Counted from the stretch's first letter, positions 29,611 through 39,460 are shown. The stretch is DNA of 64,000 bases from Methyloligella sp050110875 (GCA_050110875.1 CP188828.1:2604001-2668000); one strand, 5' to 3'. Numbers and translations are program-made. The notes: a model not told the origin generated them from the letters alone.

Positions 29611-31008
29611 CTACATATGAATGGCGCGGCCGTCGGCGGCCATGGCCGCCTCCTTGATGGCCTCGGTGAGGGTCGGGTGGGCGTGGCAGGTGCGGGCCAG
29701 GTCCTCGGCCGAGCCGCCGAACTCCATGAGAACCGCCGCTTCGGCAATCATGTTGCCGGCATCGGGACCTAAGATGTGGATGCCGAGGACCCGGTCGGTC
29801 TCCTTGTCGGCCAGCACCTTCACGAAACCGTCGGTGGTGCGGTTCACCTTGGCGCGGCCATTGGCCATGAAGGGGAACTTGCCGACCGTGTATTCGATGC
29901 CTTCCTCCTTCAGCTGCTCTTCCGTCTTGCCGACGGACGCAACCTCCGGGGCCGTATAGACCACGCTGGGGATCACGCCGTAATTCACGTGGCCCGCCTG
30001 GCCGGCGATGATCTCGGCGACGGCGACGCCCTCGTCCTCCGCCTTGTGGGCGAGCATGGGACCTTCGATGACGTCGCCGATGGCGTAGGTGCCCGGAAGG
30101 TCGGTGCGGTAGCGGTCGTCGACGACGATGCGGCCGCGATTGTCGGTCTTGATGCCGATATCGGCGAGGCCGAGTCCTTCAGTGTTTGGAATGCGACCGA
30201 TGGCGACAAGCACGATGTCGCAGTCGATGGTCTCCTTGTCGCCGCCCTCGACCGGCTCGATGGTGACCTTTGCGCCCTTGCCGGTTTTCTCGACACTGAC
30301 GACCTTGGTGGAGAGCCTGAAGTCGATACCCTGCTTCTTCAGGATCTTCATGAACTGCTTGGAGACCTCGCCGTCGAGGCCGGGGGTGATGCGGTCGAGC
30401 ATCTCCACGACGGTGACCTCTGAACCCAGCCGCCGCCAGACCGAGCCGAGCTCCAGGCCGATATAGCCGCCGCCGATCACCAGCATCTTCTTCGGCACCT
30501 TCGGCAGGGTCAGCGCGCCGGTGGAGGAGACGATCACCTCCTCGTCGATCTCGACGCCGGGAATCCTGGCGACTTCGGAGCCGGTGGCGATGACGATGCT
30601 TTTGGTCTCCAGCGATTCCGTCTTGCCGTCATCCGAGGTCACCTCGACCTTGCCTTCGCCGGCAATCCTGGCCGTGCCGCGATAGGCGTCGATCTTGTTC
30701 TTCTTGAGCAGGAACTCCACGCCCTGGACGTTGCCGGCGACACCGTCGTCCTTGAATTTCAGCATGGCTTTGAGGTCGAGCTCCGGCTTCACCTTGATCC
30801 CCATATCGGCGAAGCCGTTGGCGGCCTCCGCATAGGCCTCGCTGGCATGCAGCATGGCCTTGGACGGGATGCAGCCGACATTGAGGCAGGTGCCGCCATG
30901 GGTGGCGCGCTTCTCCACCACGGCAGTCTTCAGCCCGAGCTGGGCAGCCCGGATGGCGCAGACATAGCCGCCGGGGCCGGTGCCGATCACGATGACGTCG
31001 TAGGTCAT
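29611..31008 (-). CDS. lpdA: Dihydrolipoyl dehydrogenase (E3)
   Basis: A 465-residue FAD enzyme that reoxidises dihydrolipoamide with NAD+. It has the N-terminal FAD fold VIVIGTGPGGYVCAIRAAQ, the redox disulphide in GGTCLNVGCIPSKAML, the NAD fold VIGGGYIGLELGSVW and the catalytic C-terminal HAHPTLTEAI. It is the last gene of the mdh-suc-odh operon, 12 bp after odhB, so it most likely serves 2-oxoglutarate dehydrogenase. It may also serve other lipoyl complexes. Confidence 0.97.
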   Translation of the reverse strand: MTYDVIVIGTGPGGYVCAIRAAQLGLKTAVVEKRATHGGTCLNVGCIPSKAMLHASEAYAEAANGFADMGIKVKPELDLKAMLKFKDDGVAGNVQGVEFLLKKNKIDAYRGTARIAGEGKVEVTSDDGKTESLETKSIVIATGSEVARIPGVEIDEEVIVSSTGALTLPKVPKKMLVIGGGYIGLELGSVWRRLGSEVTVVEMLDRITPGLDGEVSKQFMKILKKQGIDFRLSTKVVSVEKTGKGAKVTIEPVEGGDKETIDCDIVLVAIGRIPNTEGLGLADIGIKTDNRGRIVVDDRYRTDLPGTYAIGDVIEGPMLAHKAEDEGVAVAEIIAGQAGHVNYGVIPSVVYTAPEVASVGKTEEQLKEEGIEYTVGKFPFMANGRAKVNRTTDGFVKVLADKETDRVLGIHILGPDAGNMIAEAAVLMEFGGSAEDLARTCHAHPTLTEAIKEAAMAADGRAIHM

Positions 31009-31020
31009 AAGCGTCCTTGT

Positions 31021-32373
31021 CTAGAGCTCCAGCAGGAGCCGGGCCGGGTTCTCGATGGCTTCCTTCACCTTGACCAGGAAGGTGACGGCGCCTTGGCCGT
31101 CCACCACCCGGTGGTCGTAGGAAAGAGCAAGATACATCATGGGCCGGGCGACGATTTCGCCGTTGCGCACCACGGGGCGCTCCTCGATGCGGTGCATGCC
31201 GAGGATGCCGGATTGGGGCGCGTTGAGGATCGGCGTGGACAGCAGGGATCCATAGACGCCGCCATTGGAGATGGTGAAGGTGCCGCCCTGCATCTCCCCC
31301 ATGGAAAGCTTGCCCTCCCGGGCGCGCTTGCCGAAGGAGCCGATGGTTTTCTCGATATCGGCGAGGCTCAGAAGATCGGCGTCCCGCACCACCGGCACGA
31401 CAAGGCCCTTCTCGGTCCCGACCGCGACGCCGACATGGTAGTAGTTCTTGTAGACGATATCGGTGCCGTCGATCTCGGCGTTCACCTCAGGCACTTCCTT
31501 CAAGGCCTGGCAGCAAGCCTTCACGAAGAAGCCCATGAAGCCGAGCTTCACGCCGTATTTCTTCTCGAACGGCTCTTTGTATTCCTTCCTCAGCGCCATC
31601 ACCTCGCCCATGTCCACGTCGTTGAACGTGGTGAGCATGGCGGCGGTTTCTTGCGCGCTTTTCAAGCGCTTGGCGATGGTCTGGCGCAGCCGGGTCATGG
31701 GCACGCGCTCTTCGCGCTCGGCATCTTCCACCGGCGAAGGCTGACGCGGGGGTGGCGCTTCCTTGGTACGCTCGCGAGCGAGGATCTCTGACACCGCATC
31801 GCCGCCTGCCCTATTGCCAGACGGTGCGCCGCCGGTTTTGGCACGGGCCACATCCTCCTTCAGGATCTGGCCGCGGCGGCCGCTGCCCTGCACCTGATCG
31901 GCTTTGAGCCCTGCCTCGGCCAGAGCCTTGCGGGCGGCCGGCGATGGCGGCATGTCGGACTGCGCCGCCTGCTGGGTCGTGCCGTTAGCGGCCTCCTCGC
32001 GGGGTGCGGGCTCGCGCTCCAGGGGTGCTTCTTCTTCCTTGGCCGCTTGCGGCGCCGGTGCGGGCTGGGATTTGCCGTTTCCCTTGCTCTCGCCTTCCTT
32101 GGCTTCGCTTTTGGCTTTCGCCGGCGCGGCCCCTTCGCCCTCGCCGATGGAGCCGAGCAGCGCGCCGACCTCGACCGTGTCGCCGGGATTGGCGGCAATC
32201 TCCGCAAGCACGCCGGCCGAGGGTGCCGGAACCTCGACGGTGACCTTGTCGGTCTCGAGCTCCACCAAGGGCTCGTCGGCATTCACCGCCTCGCCCGCCG
32301 ATTTGAACCATTGCCCGACCGTCGCCTCGACGACGCTTTCGCCCAATGCCGGTACGCGGATTTCAGTGGCCAT
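31021..32373 (-). CDS. odhB: 2-oxoglutarate dehydrogenase E2 (dihydrolipoyl succinyltransferase)
   Basis: A 450-residue E2. It has one lipoyl domain (residues 1-76, lysine in ELETDKVTVEVPAP), an Ala/Pro/Glu-rich linker, a peripheral-subunit-binding domain (SPAARKALAEAGLKADQVQGS) and the acyltransferase core. The core ends with the catalytic SYDHRVVDGQGAVTFL. The linker from about 80 to 140 is long and charged. The position between odhA and lpd fixes the substrate as succinyl rather than acetyl. Confidence 0.96.
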   Translation of the reverse strand: MATEIRVPALGESVVEATVGQWFKSAGEAVNADEPLVELETDKVTVEVPAPSAGVLAEIAANPGDTVEVGALLGSIGEGEGAAPAKAKSEAKEGESKGNGKSQPAPAPQAAKEEEAPLEREPAPREEAANGTTQQAAQSDMPPSPAARKALAEAGLKADQVQGSGRRGQILKEDVARAKTGGAPSGNRAGGDAVSEILARERTKEAPPPRQPSPVEDAEREERVPMTRLRQTIAKRLKSAQETAAMLTTFNDVDMGEVMALRKEYKEPFEKKYGVKLGFMGFFVKACCQALKEVPEVNAEIDGTDIVYKNYYHVGVAVGTEKGLVVPVVRDADLLSLADIEKTIGSFGKRAREGKLSMGEMQGGTFTISNGGVYGSLLSTPILNAPQSGILGMHRIEERPVVRNGEIVARPMMYLALSYDHRVVDGQGAVTFLVKVKEAIENPARLLLEL

Positions 32374-32403
32374 GGCCTTGTCCCGTTTCTTGTTCTGCGC
32401 CCG

Positions 32404-35274
32404 TTAGCCCAGCGCCTCTTCCAGTAAAGTCTCAAGCTCGTGCATATGCTTGCTCATCAGGCCCGTCGCTGTCGCCGCGGATGCCGCTCGGCCGGCATAG
32501 CGCGGACGCTTATGCTTGGCTTCGATATGGGCCAGCACCCATTCCAGGTTGGGCTCGATGAAGCTCCAGGCGCCCATATTGCGGGGCTCCTCCTGACACC
32601 AAACCATCTCTGCTTGGCGGAAGCGTGAAAGCTCCTGCAGAAGCGCGCGGGCCGGGAAGGGGTAGAGCTGTTCGATGCGGAGCAGATAGACGTCGTCGAT
32701 GCCCCGCTTCGCGCGCTCCTCGTAGAGATTGTAATAGACCTTGCCGGAGCAGAGCACGACGCGGCGCATCTTGTCGTCGGCGACGAGGCGCATGGCCTCG
32801 TCCTTGCCGCTTTCGGAATCGTCCCAGAGCACCCGGTGGAAGGTCGATTCGGGACCGAACTCCTCGATGCGGGAGATGGCCCGCTTGTGGCGCAGCAGGG
32901 ATTTCGGCGTCATCAGCACCAGCGGCTTGCGGAACTGGCGGTGGAGCTGGCGGCGCAGCACGTGGAAATAGTTGGCCGGGGTGGTGCAGTTGCAGATTTG
33001 CCAGTTGTCCTCGGCGCAGAGCTGGAGGAAGCGCTCCAGCCTTGCGGAGGAATGCTCGGGGCCCTGGCCTTCGTAGCCGTGGGGGAGCAGCATCACGAGG
33101 CCCGACATGCGCAGCCATTTCCGCTCGCCGGAGGAGATGAACTGGTCGATGACCACCTGGGCGCCGTTGGCGAAGTCGCCGAACTGGGCCTCCCAGAGCA
33201 CCAGGGCGTTGGGCTCGGCGAGGCTGTAGCCGTATTCGAAGCCGAGCACCGCCACCTCGGAAAGCATGGAGTTGATCACCTCGAAGGTGCCCTGCTCCTT
33301 CGAAAGATGCTTGAGCGGCGTGTATTTCTTCTCGTTCTCCTGATCCATCAGCACCGAATGGCGCTGAGAGAAGGTGCCGCGCTCGACATCCTGGCCGGAG
33401 AGGCGGACGCGATAGCCTTCCAAAAGAAGGGTGCCGAAGGCCAGAGCCTCGGCCATGGCCCAGTCGATGGCCTTGCCGTCCTCAATCATCTTCCGCCGGC
33501 TTTCGAGGATGCGGATGATGGTCTTATGGGGGTGGAAGCTCTTCGGATAGGAGGCGAGCTTCTCGCCCACCTCGCGCAAGACGTCGAGATCGACGCCGGA
33601 GGTGCCGCGGCGGGCGCCCTCTTCCGCCAGGCCGATGCCGGACCATTTGCCGTCCAGCCAATCGGCGCGGTTGGGCCGGTAGCTGTCGGCTGCCTCGAAC
33701 TCCTCCTCCAGCCGATTGCGGAAATCTTCCTTCATCCGCTCGATCTGCTCCGGGGTCAGCAGGCCTTCGTCGACGAGCTGCTGGGCGTAGATCTCGACGA
33801 CGCGGGGGTGCTGGCGGATGCGCTGATACATCAGCGGCTGGGTGAAGGCTGGCTCGTCGCCTTCGTTGTGGCCGTGGCGGCGATAGCAGAACATGTCGAT
33901 GACCACGGGTTTGCCGAAGAGCTGGCGGAACTCGATGGCGAGCTTGGTCACGTAGACGACCGCTTCGGGATCGTCGCCGTTCACATGGAAGATCGGCGCA
34001 TCGATCATCTTGGCGACATCGGACGGGTAGGGCGAGGAGCGGGCGAAGCGCGGCGCGGTGGTGAAGCCGATCTGATTGTTGACGATGAAATGGATCGAGC
34101 CGCCGGTCCGGTGGCCGCGCAGGCCCGACAGGCCGAAACATTCGGCCACCACGCCCTGGCCGGCGAAAGCCGCGTCTCCGTGCAGCAGCAGAGGCAGCAC
34201 CTCGCGGCGCTCCTTGTCGCCGCGCTGGTCCTGCTTGGCGCGCACCTTGCCCAGCACCACGGGATCGACGATCTCGAGGTGGGAGGGGTTGGCGGTGAGC
34301 GAGAGGTGAACCTGATTGCCGTCGAAGGTGCGGTCGGAAGAGGCGCCGAGATGGTATTTCACGTCGCCCGAGCCCTCCACCTCGTCGGGGTGGGACGAGC
34401 CGCCCTTGAACTCGTTGAAGATGGCCCGGAACGGCTTGCTCATGACGTTGGAGAGCACGTTGAGCCGGCCGCGATGGGGCATGCCGATGACGATCTGCTC
34501 CAGCCCCAGCTGGCCGCCGCGCTTGATCACCTGCTCCAGGGCCGGAACCATGCTCTCGCCGCCATCGAGGCCGAAGCGCTTGGTGCCGGTGTATTTCACG
34601 TCCAGGAAGCGCTCGAAGCTCTCCGCCTCGATCAGCTTGTTGAGGATCGCCTTCTTGCCTTCCGGCGTGAACTTGAACTGCTCGTGCTCGACCTCCATGC
34701 GTTCCTGGATCCAGCGGCGCTGCTCCGGATCGGAGATGTGCATGTACTCGGCGCCGATATGCTTGCAGTAGCATTGCTTCAGAATGCCGAGGATCTGACG
34801 CAGAGTGCCGGTCTGAAGGCCGAGCAGGCCGCCTAGGAAGATCGGGCGGTCGTAATCGGCTTCCGTGAAGCCATAGGTGGCGGGCTTAAGCTCGGGGTGC
34901 TCTTTCCGCTTGGTGATCTTGATGGGATCGAGATCGGCGATGAGATGGCCGCGCTGGCGGTAGGAGCGGATGAGCTGGGCGGCGCGCAGGGTGTCGTTGG
35001 CCGCATCGGTGGCGGATTCCATGGGAAGCGCCGGTGCGGGGGGCGCCTCGGGGACGGGCTCGGTTTCGGGAGCCGGGCGCCATGAGGGGCCCGCCGCCTC
35101 GCGATAGACCGCGTCCGCCTCGTCGCCGAGGGTATCGAAGAATTGCCGCCACTCGGGATCGACCGCGCTCGGGTCGCGTTTATAGCGCGCGTAAAGCTGC
35201 TCCATATAGGCGGTATTCGCGCCATGGAGGAACGACGTGCGGGCGAAAACGTCGTTCAGCGGATGCCTCGTCAT
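32404..35274 (-). CDS. odhA: 2-oxoglutarate dehydrogenase E1
   Basis: A 956-residue thiamine-diphosphate enzyme that decarboxylates 2-oxoglutarate. The E2-binding N-terminus (TSFLHGANTAYMEQLY) is present. The thiamine domain has HGDAAFAGQGVVAE and FIVNNQIGFTT; the transketolase-like part contains SGLVMLLPHGYEGQGPEHSSAR. Length is normal. A complete odh complex implies an intact TCA cycle, so this organism need not be an obligate methylotroph. Confidence 0.97.
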   Translation of the reverse strand: MTRHPLNDVFARTSFLHGANTAYMEQLYARYKRDPSAVDPEWRQFFDTLGDEADAVYREAAGPSWRPAPETEPVPEAPPAPALPMESATDAANDTLRAAQLIRSYRQRGHLIADLDPIKITKRKEHPELKPATYGFTEADYDRPIFLGGLLGLQTGTLRQILGILKQCYCKHIGAEYMHISDPEQRRWIQERMEVEHEQFKFTPEGKKAILNKLIEAESFERFLDVKYTGTKRFGLDGGESMVPALEQVIKRGGQLGLEQIVIGMPHRGRLNVLSNVMSKPFRAIFNEFKGGSSHPDEVEGSGDVKYHLGASSDRTFDGNQVHLSLTANPSHLEIVDPVVLGKVRAKQDQRGDKERREVLPLLLHGDAAFAGQGVVAECFGLSGLRGHRTGGSIHFIVNNQIGFTTAPRFARSSPYPSDVAKMIDAPIFHVNGDDPEAVVYVTKLAIEFRQLFGKPVVIDMFCYRRHGHNEGDEPAFTQPLMYQRIRQHPRVVEIYAQQLVDEGLLTPEQIERMKEDFRNRLEEEFEAADSYRPNRADWLDGKWSGIGLAEEGARRGTSGVDLDVLREVGEKLASYPKSFHPHKTIIRILESRRKMIEDGKAIDWAMAEALAFGTLLLEGYRVRLSGQDVERGTFSQRHSVLMDQENEKKYTPLKHLSKEQGTFEVINSMLSEVAVLGFEYGYSLAEPNALVLWEAQFGDFANGAQVVIDQFISSGERKWLRMSGLVMLLPHGYEGQGPEHSSARLERFLQLCAEDNWQICNCTTPANYFHVLRRQLHRQFRKPLVLMTPKSLLRHKRAISRIEEFGPESTFHRVLWDDSESGKDEAMRLVADDKMRRVVLCSGKVYYNLYEERAKRGIDDVYLLRIEQLYPFPARALLQELSRFRQAEMVWCQEEPRNMGAWSFIEPNLEWVLAHIEAKHKRPRYAGRAASAATATGLMSKHMHELETLLEEALG

Positions 35275-35341
35275 CGACCTTACCTTGCCGGAGGTGCCGT
35301 CCGGCCGCAGGAGCGATTGTGCACTGCACAGTTATGTTAGC

Positions 35342-36220
35342 TCATGCACCATTTAATACCTTCAACAGCGTGCTTCCAAGGGCCGCGGGCGATTCAGACA
35401 CGGTAATTCCTGCCGCCTGCATGGCCGCGACCTTGTCCTTGGCCGCGCCCTTGCCGCCGGAGATCACCGCGCCGGCATGGCCCATGCGGCGGCCGGGCGG
35501 TGCGGAGGCGCCGGCGATGAAGCCGACAGTCGGTTTCTTGATGGGACTCTCGGCGAGATAGGCCGCGGCCTCCTCTTCGGCGCTGCCGCCGATTTCGCCA
35601 ATCATGATAATGGCTTCGGTCTCGGCGTCGCCAAGGAAGAGCTCCAGGCAATCGATGAAGTTGGTGCCGTTGACCGGATCGCCGCCGATGCCGATGCAGG
35701 TGGACTGGCCGAGACCGGCCGCGGTGGTCTGGGCGACCGCCTCATAGGTGAGGGTGCCCGACCGCGACACTATGCCCACCTTTCCGGGGCGGTGGATGTG
35801 TCCGGGCATGATGCCGATCTTGCATTGGTCGGGGGTGATGATGCCCGGGCAGTTCGGCCCGATCAGTCGGGATTTGGTGCCGCACAGCGCGCGCTTCACC
35901 TTCACCATATCGAGCACCGGGATGCCTTCGGTGATGCAGACGATGAGCGGCACCTCGGCGTCGATCGCCTCCAGAATCGCGTCGGCCGCGAAGGGCGGCG
36001 GCACGTAGATCACGGATGCGTTGGCGCCGGTCTCGGTCACAGCCTCCTGCACGGTGTCGAAGACGGGCAGGCCGATATGGGTCGTGCCGCCTTTGCCGGG
36101 GGTCACGCCGCCGACCATGGTGGTCCCGTATTCGATGGCCTGCTCGGTGTGGAAGGTGCCTTGGGCGCCGGTCAGGCCCTGGCAGATGACGCGGGTGGAT
36201 TTGTCGACGAGTACGCTCAT
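35342..36220 (-). CDS. sucD: Succinyl-CoA synthetase alpha subunit
   Basis: A 292-residue subunit. The CoA-binding N-terminus has ICQGLTGAQGTFHTEQAI. IGPNCPGIITPDQCKIGIMP follows, and the phosphohistidine lies in MGHAGAVISGG. Homology to malate-CoA ligase (mtkB) was considered; the mdh-suc-odh context favours SucD. Its ATG overlaps the stop of the upstream methyltransferase gene (ATGA), separating it from sucC by that gene. Confidence 0.95.
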   Translation of the reverse strand: MSVLVDKSTRVICQGLTGAQGTFHTEQAIEYGTTMVGGVTPGKGGTTHIGLPVFDTVQEAVTETGANASVIYVPPPFAADAILEAIDAEVPLIVCITEGIPVLDMVKVKRALCGTKSRLIGPNCPGIITPDQCKIGIMPGHIHRPGKVGIVSRSGTLTYEAVAQTTAAGLGQSTCIGIGGDPVNGTNFIDCLELFLGDAETEAIIMIGEIGGSAEEEAAAYLAESPIKKPTVGFIAGASAPPGRRMGHAGAVISGGKGAAKDKVAAMQAAGITVSESPAALGSTLLKVLNGA

Positions 36221-37080
36221 GCAGCAGCTTTTTCGTAAGTGGGATCCCGTTCCAGGATCGCGTTGATGTTGTCGTCCAAGGGCAGGCGGACGGGATTGAG
36301 CAGGGTCATCTTGAGCCCGCAATCGGCCGCCATGGCCTTGAGCGAATGGGGCGTGAAATAGTTCACGTGATCGGGGTGCCGGAAGCCGCACCATTTGCCG
36401 CCGCGCAGGTGACGGTTGACGCTGGCGAAGTTGGGCACGCGGATGAAGATGGCGCCTTCGGGCTTCAGCACGCGGACGGCCTCCTGGAGCAGCGCCTTGG
36501 GCTGCTTTTCGTGCTCCAGGAAGGAGCGCAGCAGGATCGCCTCGAAATGGTTGTCCGGGAATTGCTTCACGCCTTCGACGGCAGGCGCATGGACCGCATA
36601 GCCGCCGCGGGCGCGCATGCGCTTATCGGCTTCGCGGGCCAGACCTTCGGAAATCTCGATGCCGAAAGGGACGAAGGTATCGGGCAGGCGCCGGCCTTCG
36701 CCGCAGCCCACATCGAGCACGCGGCCGCCGGGATAGCGGTCGGCGATATAGTCCAGCAGGTTCTTCCGCATCAGGGAGAGCCGCCAGCGGGTGGCCCTGT
36801 CGAGCCACATGAGTGCGGGGCTCTGCTTCGAGCGGCGCTTCTTCTCCGCCGCGCGGGTCTTCTCCCAGGCGAAATCGACCGAGAGCGCTTCGTAATCGGG
36901 CGGGTTCTTCAGATAGACGAAGCCGCAATCGGCGCATTCCACCACGGCCCAGGGCGGCGACGAATAGGCCTCAAGCGGCGTGCTCGCCTGCTTGCCGCAA
37001 TGAGGGCAGGCGCGCGTGGCCGCCGGTGCGGCTACGGTCGCGTCCGGACCCTCCGGCGTGCTGGCGAGCGCAGCGCTCAT
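36217..37080 (-). CDS. Zinc-ribbon class I SAM-dependent methyltransferase inserted between sucC and sucD
   Basis: A 287-residue protein. Residues about 24-53 form a zinc ribbon (CPHCGK then VVECADCGFVYLKNP). The SAM-binding domain starts at GRVLDVGCGEGRRL, with ILLRSFLEHEKQPKALLQ, RVLKPEGAIFIRVPN and HPDHVNYFTPHSLKAMA. This is the Methyltransf_23 pattern seen in enzymes acting on glycans, lipids or small molecules; the substrate is unknown. Both ends overlap the neighbouring suc genes by four bases (ATGA twice), so it is translated as part of the TCA operon. I know of no established role for such a protein in succinyl-CoA synthetase function. Confidence 0.88.
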   Translation of the reverse strand: MSAALASTPEGPDATVAAPAATRACPHCGKQASTPLEAYSSPPWAVVECADCGFVYLKNPPDYEALSVDFAWEKTRAAEKKRRSKQSPALMWLDRATRWRLSLMRKNLLDYIADRYPGGRVLDVGCGEGRRLPDTFVPFGIEISEGLAREADKRMRARGGYAVHAPAVEGVKQFPDNHFEAILLRSFLEHEKQPKALLQEAVRVLKPEGAIFIRVPNFASVNRHLRGGKWCGFRHPDHVNYFTPHSLKAMAADCGLKMTLLNPVRLPLDDNINAILERDPTYEKAAA

Positions 37081-38243
37081 TTTCCCTCCACGGCGGCGAC
37101 GATCTTCTTGGCGGCGTCCTCCAGGTCGTCGGCGGGGATGATGTCGAGGCCAGAGCCTGCGAGGAGCTCCTTGCCCTTCTCGACATTGGTGCCTTCGAGG
37201 CGGACGACGAGCGGCACGGCGATGTTGGTCTCCTTGGCCGCGGCGATGATGCCCTCGGCGATGACGTCGCAGCGCATGATGCCGCCGAAGATATTGACCA
37301 GGATGCCCTTCACGTTCTCGTCGGAGAGGATGATCTTGAAGGCCTCGGTCACCTTCTCCGTGGTGGCGCCGCCGCCCACATCGAGGAAGTTGGCGGGCTC
37401 GCGGCCGTAGAGCTTGATGATGTCCATGGTGGACATGGCCAGGCCGGCGCCGTTCACCATGCAGCCGATATCGCCGTCGAGCTTCACGTAGGAGAGATCG
37501 TATTTGGAAGCTTCGACCTCGGCCGGGTCCTCCTCGTGGATGTCGCGCAGCTCGGCGATGTCCTTGTGGCGGAACAGGGCGTTGTCGTCGAAGCTCATCT
37601 TGGCGTCGAGGCAGCGGAGCTGATCGTCCTCGGTGACCACCAGGGGATTGATCTCGATCAGCGCGCAATCCTTGTCCAGGAAGAGCCGGTAGAGCGCGGC
37701 GATGAGCTTGCCGCATTGCTTGGCGAGGTCGCCCTCCAGCTTGAGGGCTGCGGCGACCTTGCGGCCATGGAAGGGCTGCAGGCCGCTGGCCGGATCGACG
37801 CTGAAGGTGAGGATTTTCTCGGGCGTCTCGGCGGCGACGGCCTCGATATCCATGCCGCCTTCGGTGGAGGCGACGAAGGCGACCCGCCCGTCGGCCCGGT
37901 CGACCAGCATGGAGAGGTAGAGCTCGCGGGCGATGGGCGAGCCTTCCTCGATATAGACCTTGCGCACGAGGCGGCCTTCCGGGCCGGTTTGAGGCGTGAC
38001 CAGGGTCATGCCCAGCATGCGGTCGGCTTCCGACCAGATCTCATCGACGGTCTTTACCAGCTTGACGCCGCCGCCCTTGCCGCGGCCTCCGGCATGGATC
38101 TGAGCCTTCACCACATAGGTGTCGGTCTCAAGATGCTTCACCGCCTCGGCGGCTTCTTCCGGTGTGGTGGCGACATGGCCGTTTGCGGTGGGAGCGCCGT
38201 ATTCCTTCAACAGCGCCTTGGCCTGATATTCGTGCAGATTCAT
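37077..38243 (-). CDS. sucC: Succinyl-CoA synthetase beta subunit
   Basis: The 388-residue ATP-grasp subunit. It starts MNLHEYQAKALLKEYGAP and contains VVKAQIHAGGRGKGGGVKL, ALIEINPLVVTEDDQL and YVKLDGDIGCMVNGAGLAMS. It ends with NIFGGIMRCDVIAEGI and VRLEGTNVEKGKELL. Length and motifs fit SucC rather than malate-CoA ligase. The gap to mdh is 127 bp and could hold an internal promoter. Confidence 0.96.
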   Translation of the reverse strand: MNLHEYQAKALLKEYGAPTANGHVATTPEEAAEAVKHLETDTYVVKAQIHAGGRGKGGGVKLVKTVDEIWSEADRMLGMTLVTPQTGPEGRLVRKVYIEEGSPIARELYLSMLVDRADGRVAFVASTEGGMDIEAVAAETPEKILTFSVDPASGLQPFHGRKVAAALKLEGDLAKQCGKLIAALYRLFLDKDCALIEINPLVVTEDDQLRCLDAKMSFDDNALFRHKDIAELRDIHEEDPAEVEASKYDLSYVKLDGDIGCMVNGAGLAMSTMDIIKLYGREPANFLDVGGGATTEKVTEAFKIILSDENVKGILVNIFGGIMRCDVIAEGIIAAAKETNIAVPLVVRLEGTNVEKGKELLAGSGLDIIPADDLEDAAKKIVAAVEGK

Positions 38244-38370
38244 CGGGGCGGGCTACTCGCTGGCAGTTGGTATCTTTTGTTGGCACCGGTTTCTGGCATC
38301 AGTCGTGCGGCACCGCAAGGCTACGCGCTTGCGATGACACAACTTTGCCTATCGGGGCCGGACTTGTCCC

Positions 38371-39339
38371 TTAAGACTTGCCGAGGCTCGGGGCGATCTT
38401 TTGACACGCCTCGACCAGGGATCGGACCGAATCCACGGATTTCATGAACTGGTCCTTCTCGGCGCTGGTGAGATCCAGCTCGACGATGCGGTCGATGCCC
38501 TTGTCGCTGATCACAGCGGGCACGCCGGCGTAAAGGCCCTTGATGCCGTACTCGCCGTTCAGATAGGCGGCACAAGGGAGCATGCGCTTCTGGTCCTTGA
38601 GATAGGACTCGGCCATGGCAAGCGCCGAGACGGCCGGGGCATAGAAGGCCGATCCGGTCTTCAGAAGGCCCACGATCTCGGCCCCGCCGTCGCGGGTGCG
38701 CTGAACGATCTCGTCCAGGCGCTTCTGGGTGATCCAGCGCATCTTCACCAGATCGGGCAGCGGAATGCCGCCGATGGTGGAATAGCGGGTGAGGGGCACC
38801 ATGGTGTCGCCATGGCCGCCGAGCACCAGCGCGGTGACGTCCTTCACCGAGACGTCGAACTCCTCGGAGAGGAAATAGCGGAAGCGGGCGGCATCGAGCA
38901 CGCCGGCCATGCCGACCACCTTGTGATGGGGCAGGCCGGAAGCCGTCTGAAGCGCCCAGACCATGGCGTCGAGCGGGTTGGTGACGCAAATCACGAAGGC
39001 GTCGGGCGCGTATTTGCGCAAGCCTGCGCCCACCTGCTCCATGACCTTGAGATTGATCTCCAGGAGGTCGTCGCGGCTCATGCCGGGCTTGCGCGGCACG
39101 CCGGCGGTGACGATCACCACGTCGGCGCCCTCGATCGCGGCGTATTCATTGGCGCCGGCAAGTTTCGATCCGTAGCCCTCGACCGGCGAGGATTCGGCGA
39201 TATCGAGCGCCTTGCCTTGCGGCACGCCCTCCACGACATCGAAAAGAACGACTTCGCCGAGTTCTTTGATGGCTGAAAGATGCGCCAAGGTTCCACCGAT
39301 TTGACCGGAACCGATAAGCGCAATCCGACTGCGTGACAT
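38371..39339 (-). CDS. mdh: Malate dehydrogenase
   Basis: A 322-residue LDH-like malate dehydrogenase. It has the NAD fold IALIGSGQIGGTLAHL, the substrate-site arginines in TAGVPRKPGMSRDDLL and CVTNPLDAMVW, and the catalytic histidine in LVLGGHGDTMVPL. The start at 39339 (MSRSRIA) is preferred over an in-frame codon five residues upstream. It is the first gene of the operon mdh-sucC-methyltransferase-sucD-odhA-odhB-lpd. In serine-cycle methylotrophs the enzyme also reduces oxaloacetate for C1 assimilation. Confidence 0.97.
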   Translation of the reverse strand: MSRSRIALIGSGQIGGTLAHLSAIKELGEVVLFDVVEGVPQGKALDIAESSPVEGYGSKLAGANEYAAIEGADVVIVTAGVPRKPGMSRDDLLEINLKVMEQVGAGLRKYAPDAFVICVTNPLDAMVWALQTASGLPHHKVVGMAGVLDAARFRYFLSEEFDVSVKDVTALVLGGHGDTMVPLTRYSTIGGIPLPDLVKMRWITQKRLDEIVQRTRDGGAEIVGLLKTGSAFYAPAVSALAMAESYLKDQKRMLPCAAYLNGEYGIKGLYAGVPAVISDKGIDRIVELDLTSAEKDQFMKSVDSVRSLVEACQKIAPSLGKS

Positions 39340-39460
39340 GCGACCCCCCAACACGTGACTGGCGGCCAGTTTACGCGAGTGGAGAGGGATAGCAACTCCC
39401 GGGGTTGCGTCGCGGTGCGGTGTGTTCGCCCGGCTGTTGTCAGGCGATATTTTGGGGCGG

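Noticed and set aside
32836..34836. A 666-codon frame opposite odhA
   Set aside because: It mirrors the 2-oxoglutarate dehydrogenase E1 gene; its composition is that of a codon-phase shadow and it has no ribosome site.
35318..35330. TGTGC-N3-GCACA inverted repeat before odhA
   Set aside because: Arms are only five bases and no partner site was seen; it is too short to claim as an operator.
35342..38243. sucC/sucD as malate-CoA ligase genes mtkA/mtkB of the serine cycle
   Set aside because: The families are homologous, but the context with odhA-odhB-lpd and the SucC/SucD motifs favour succinyl-CoA synthetase.
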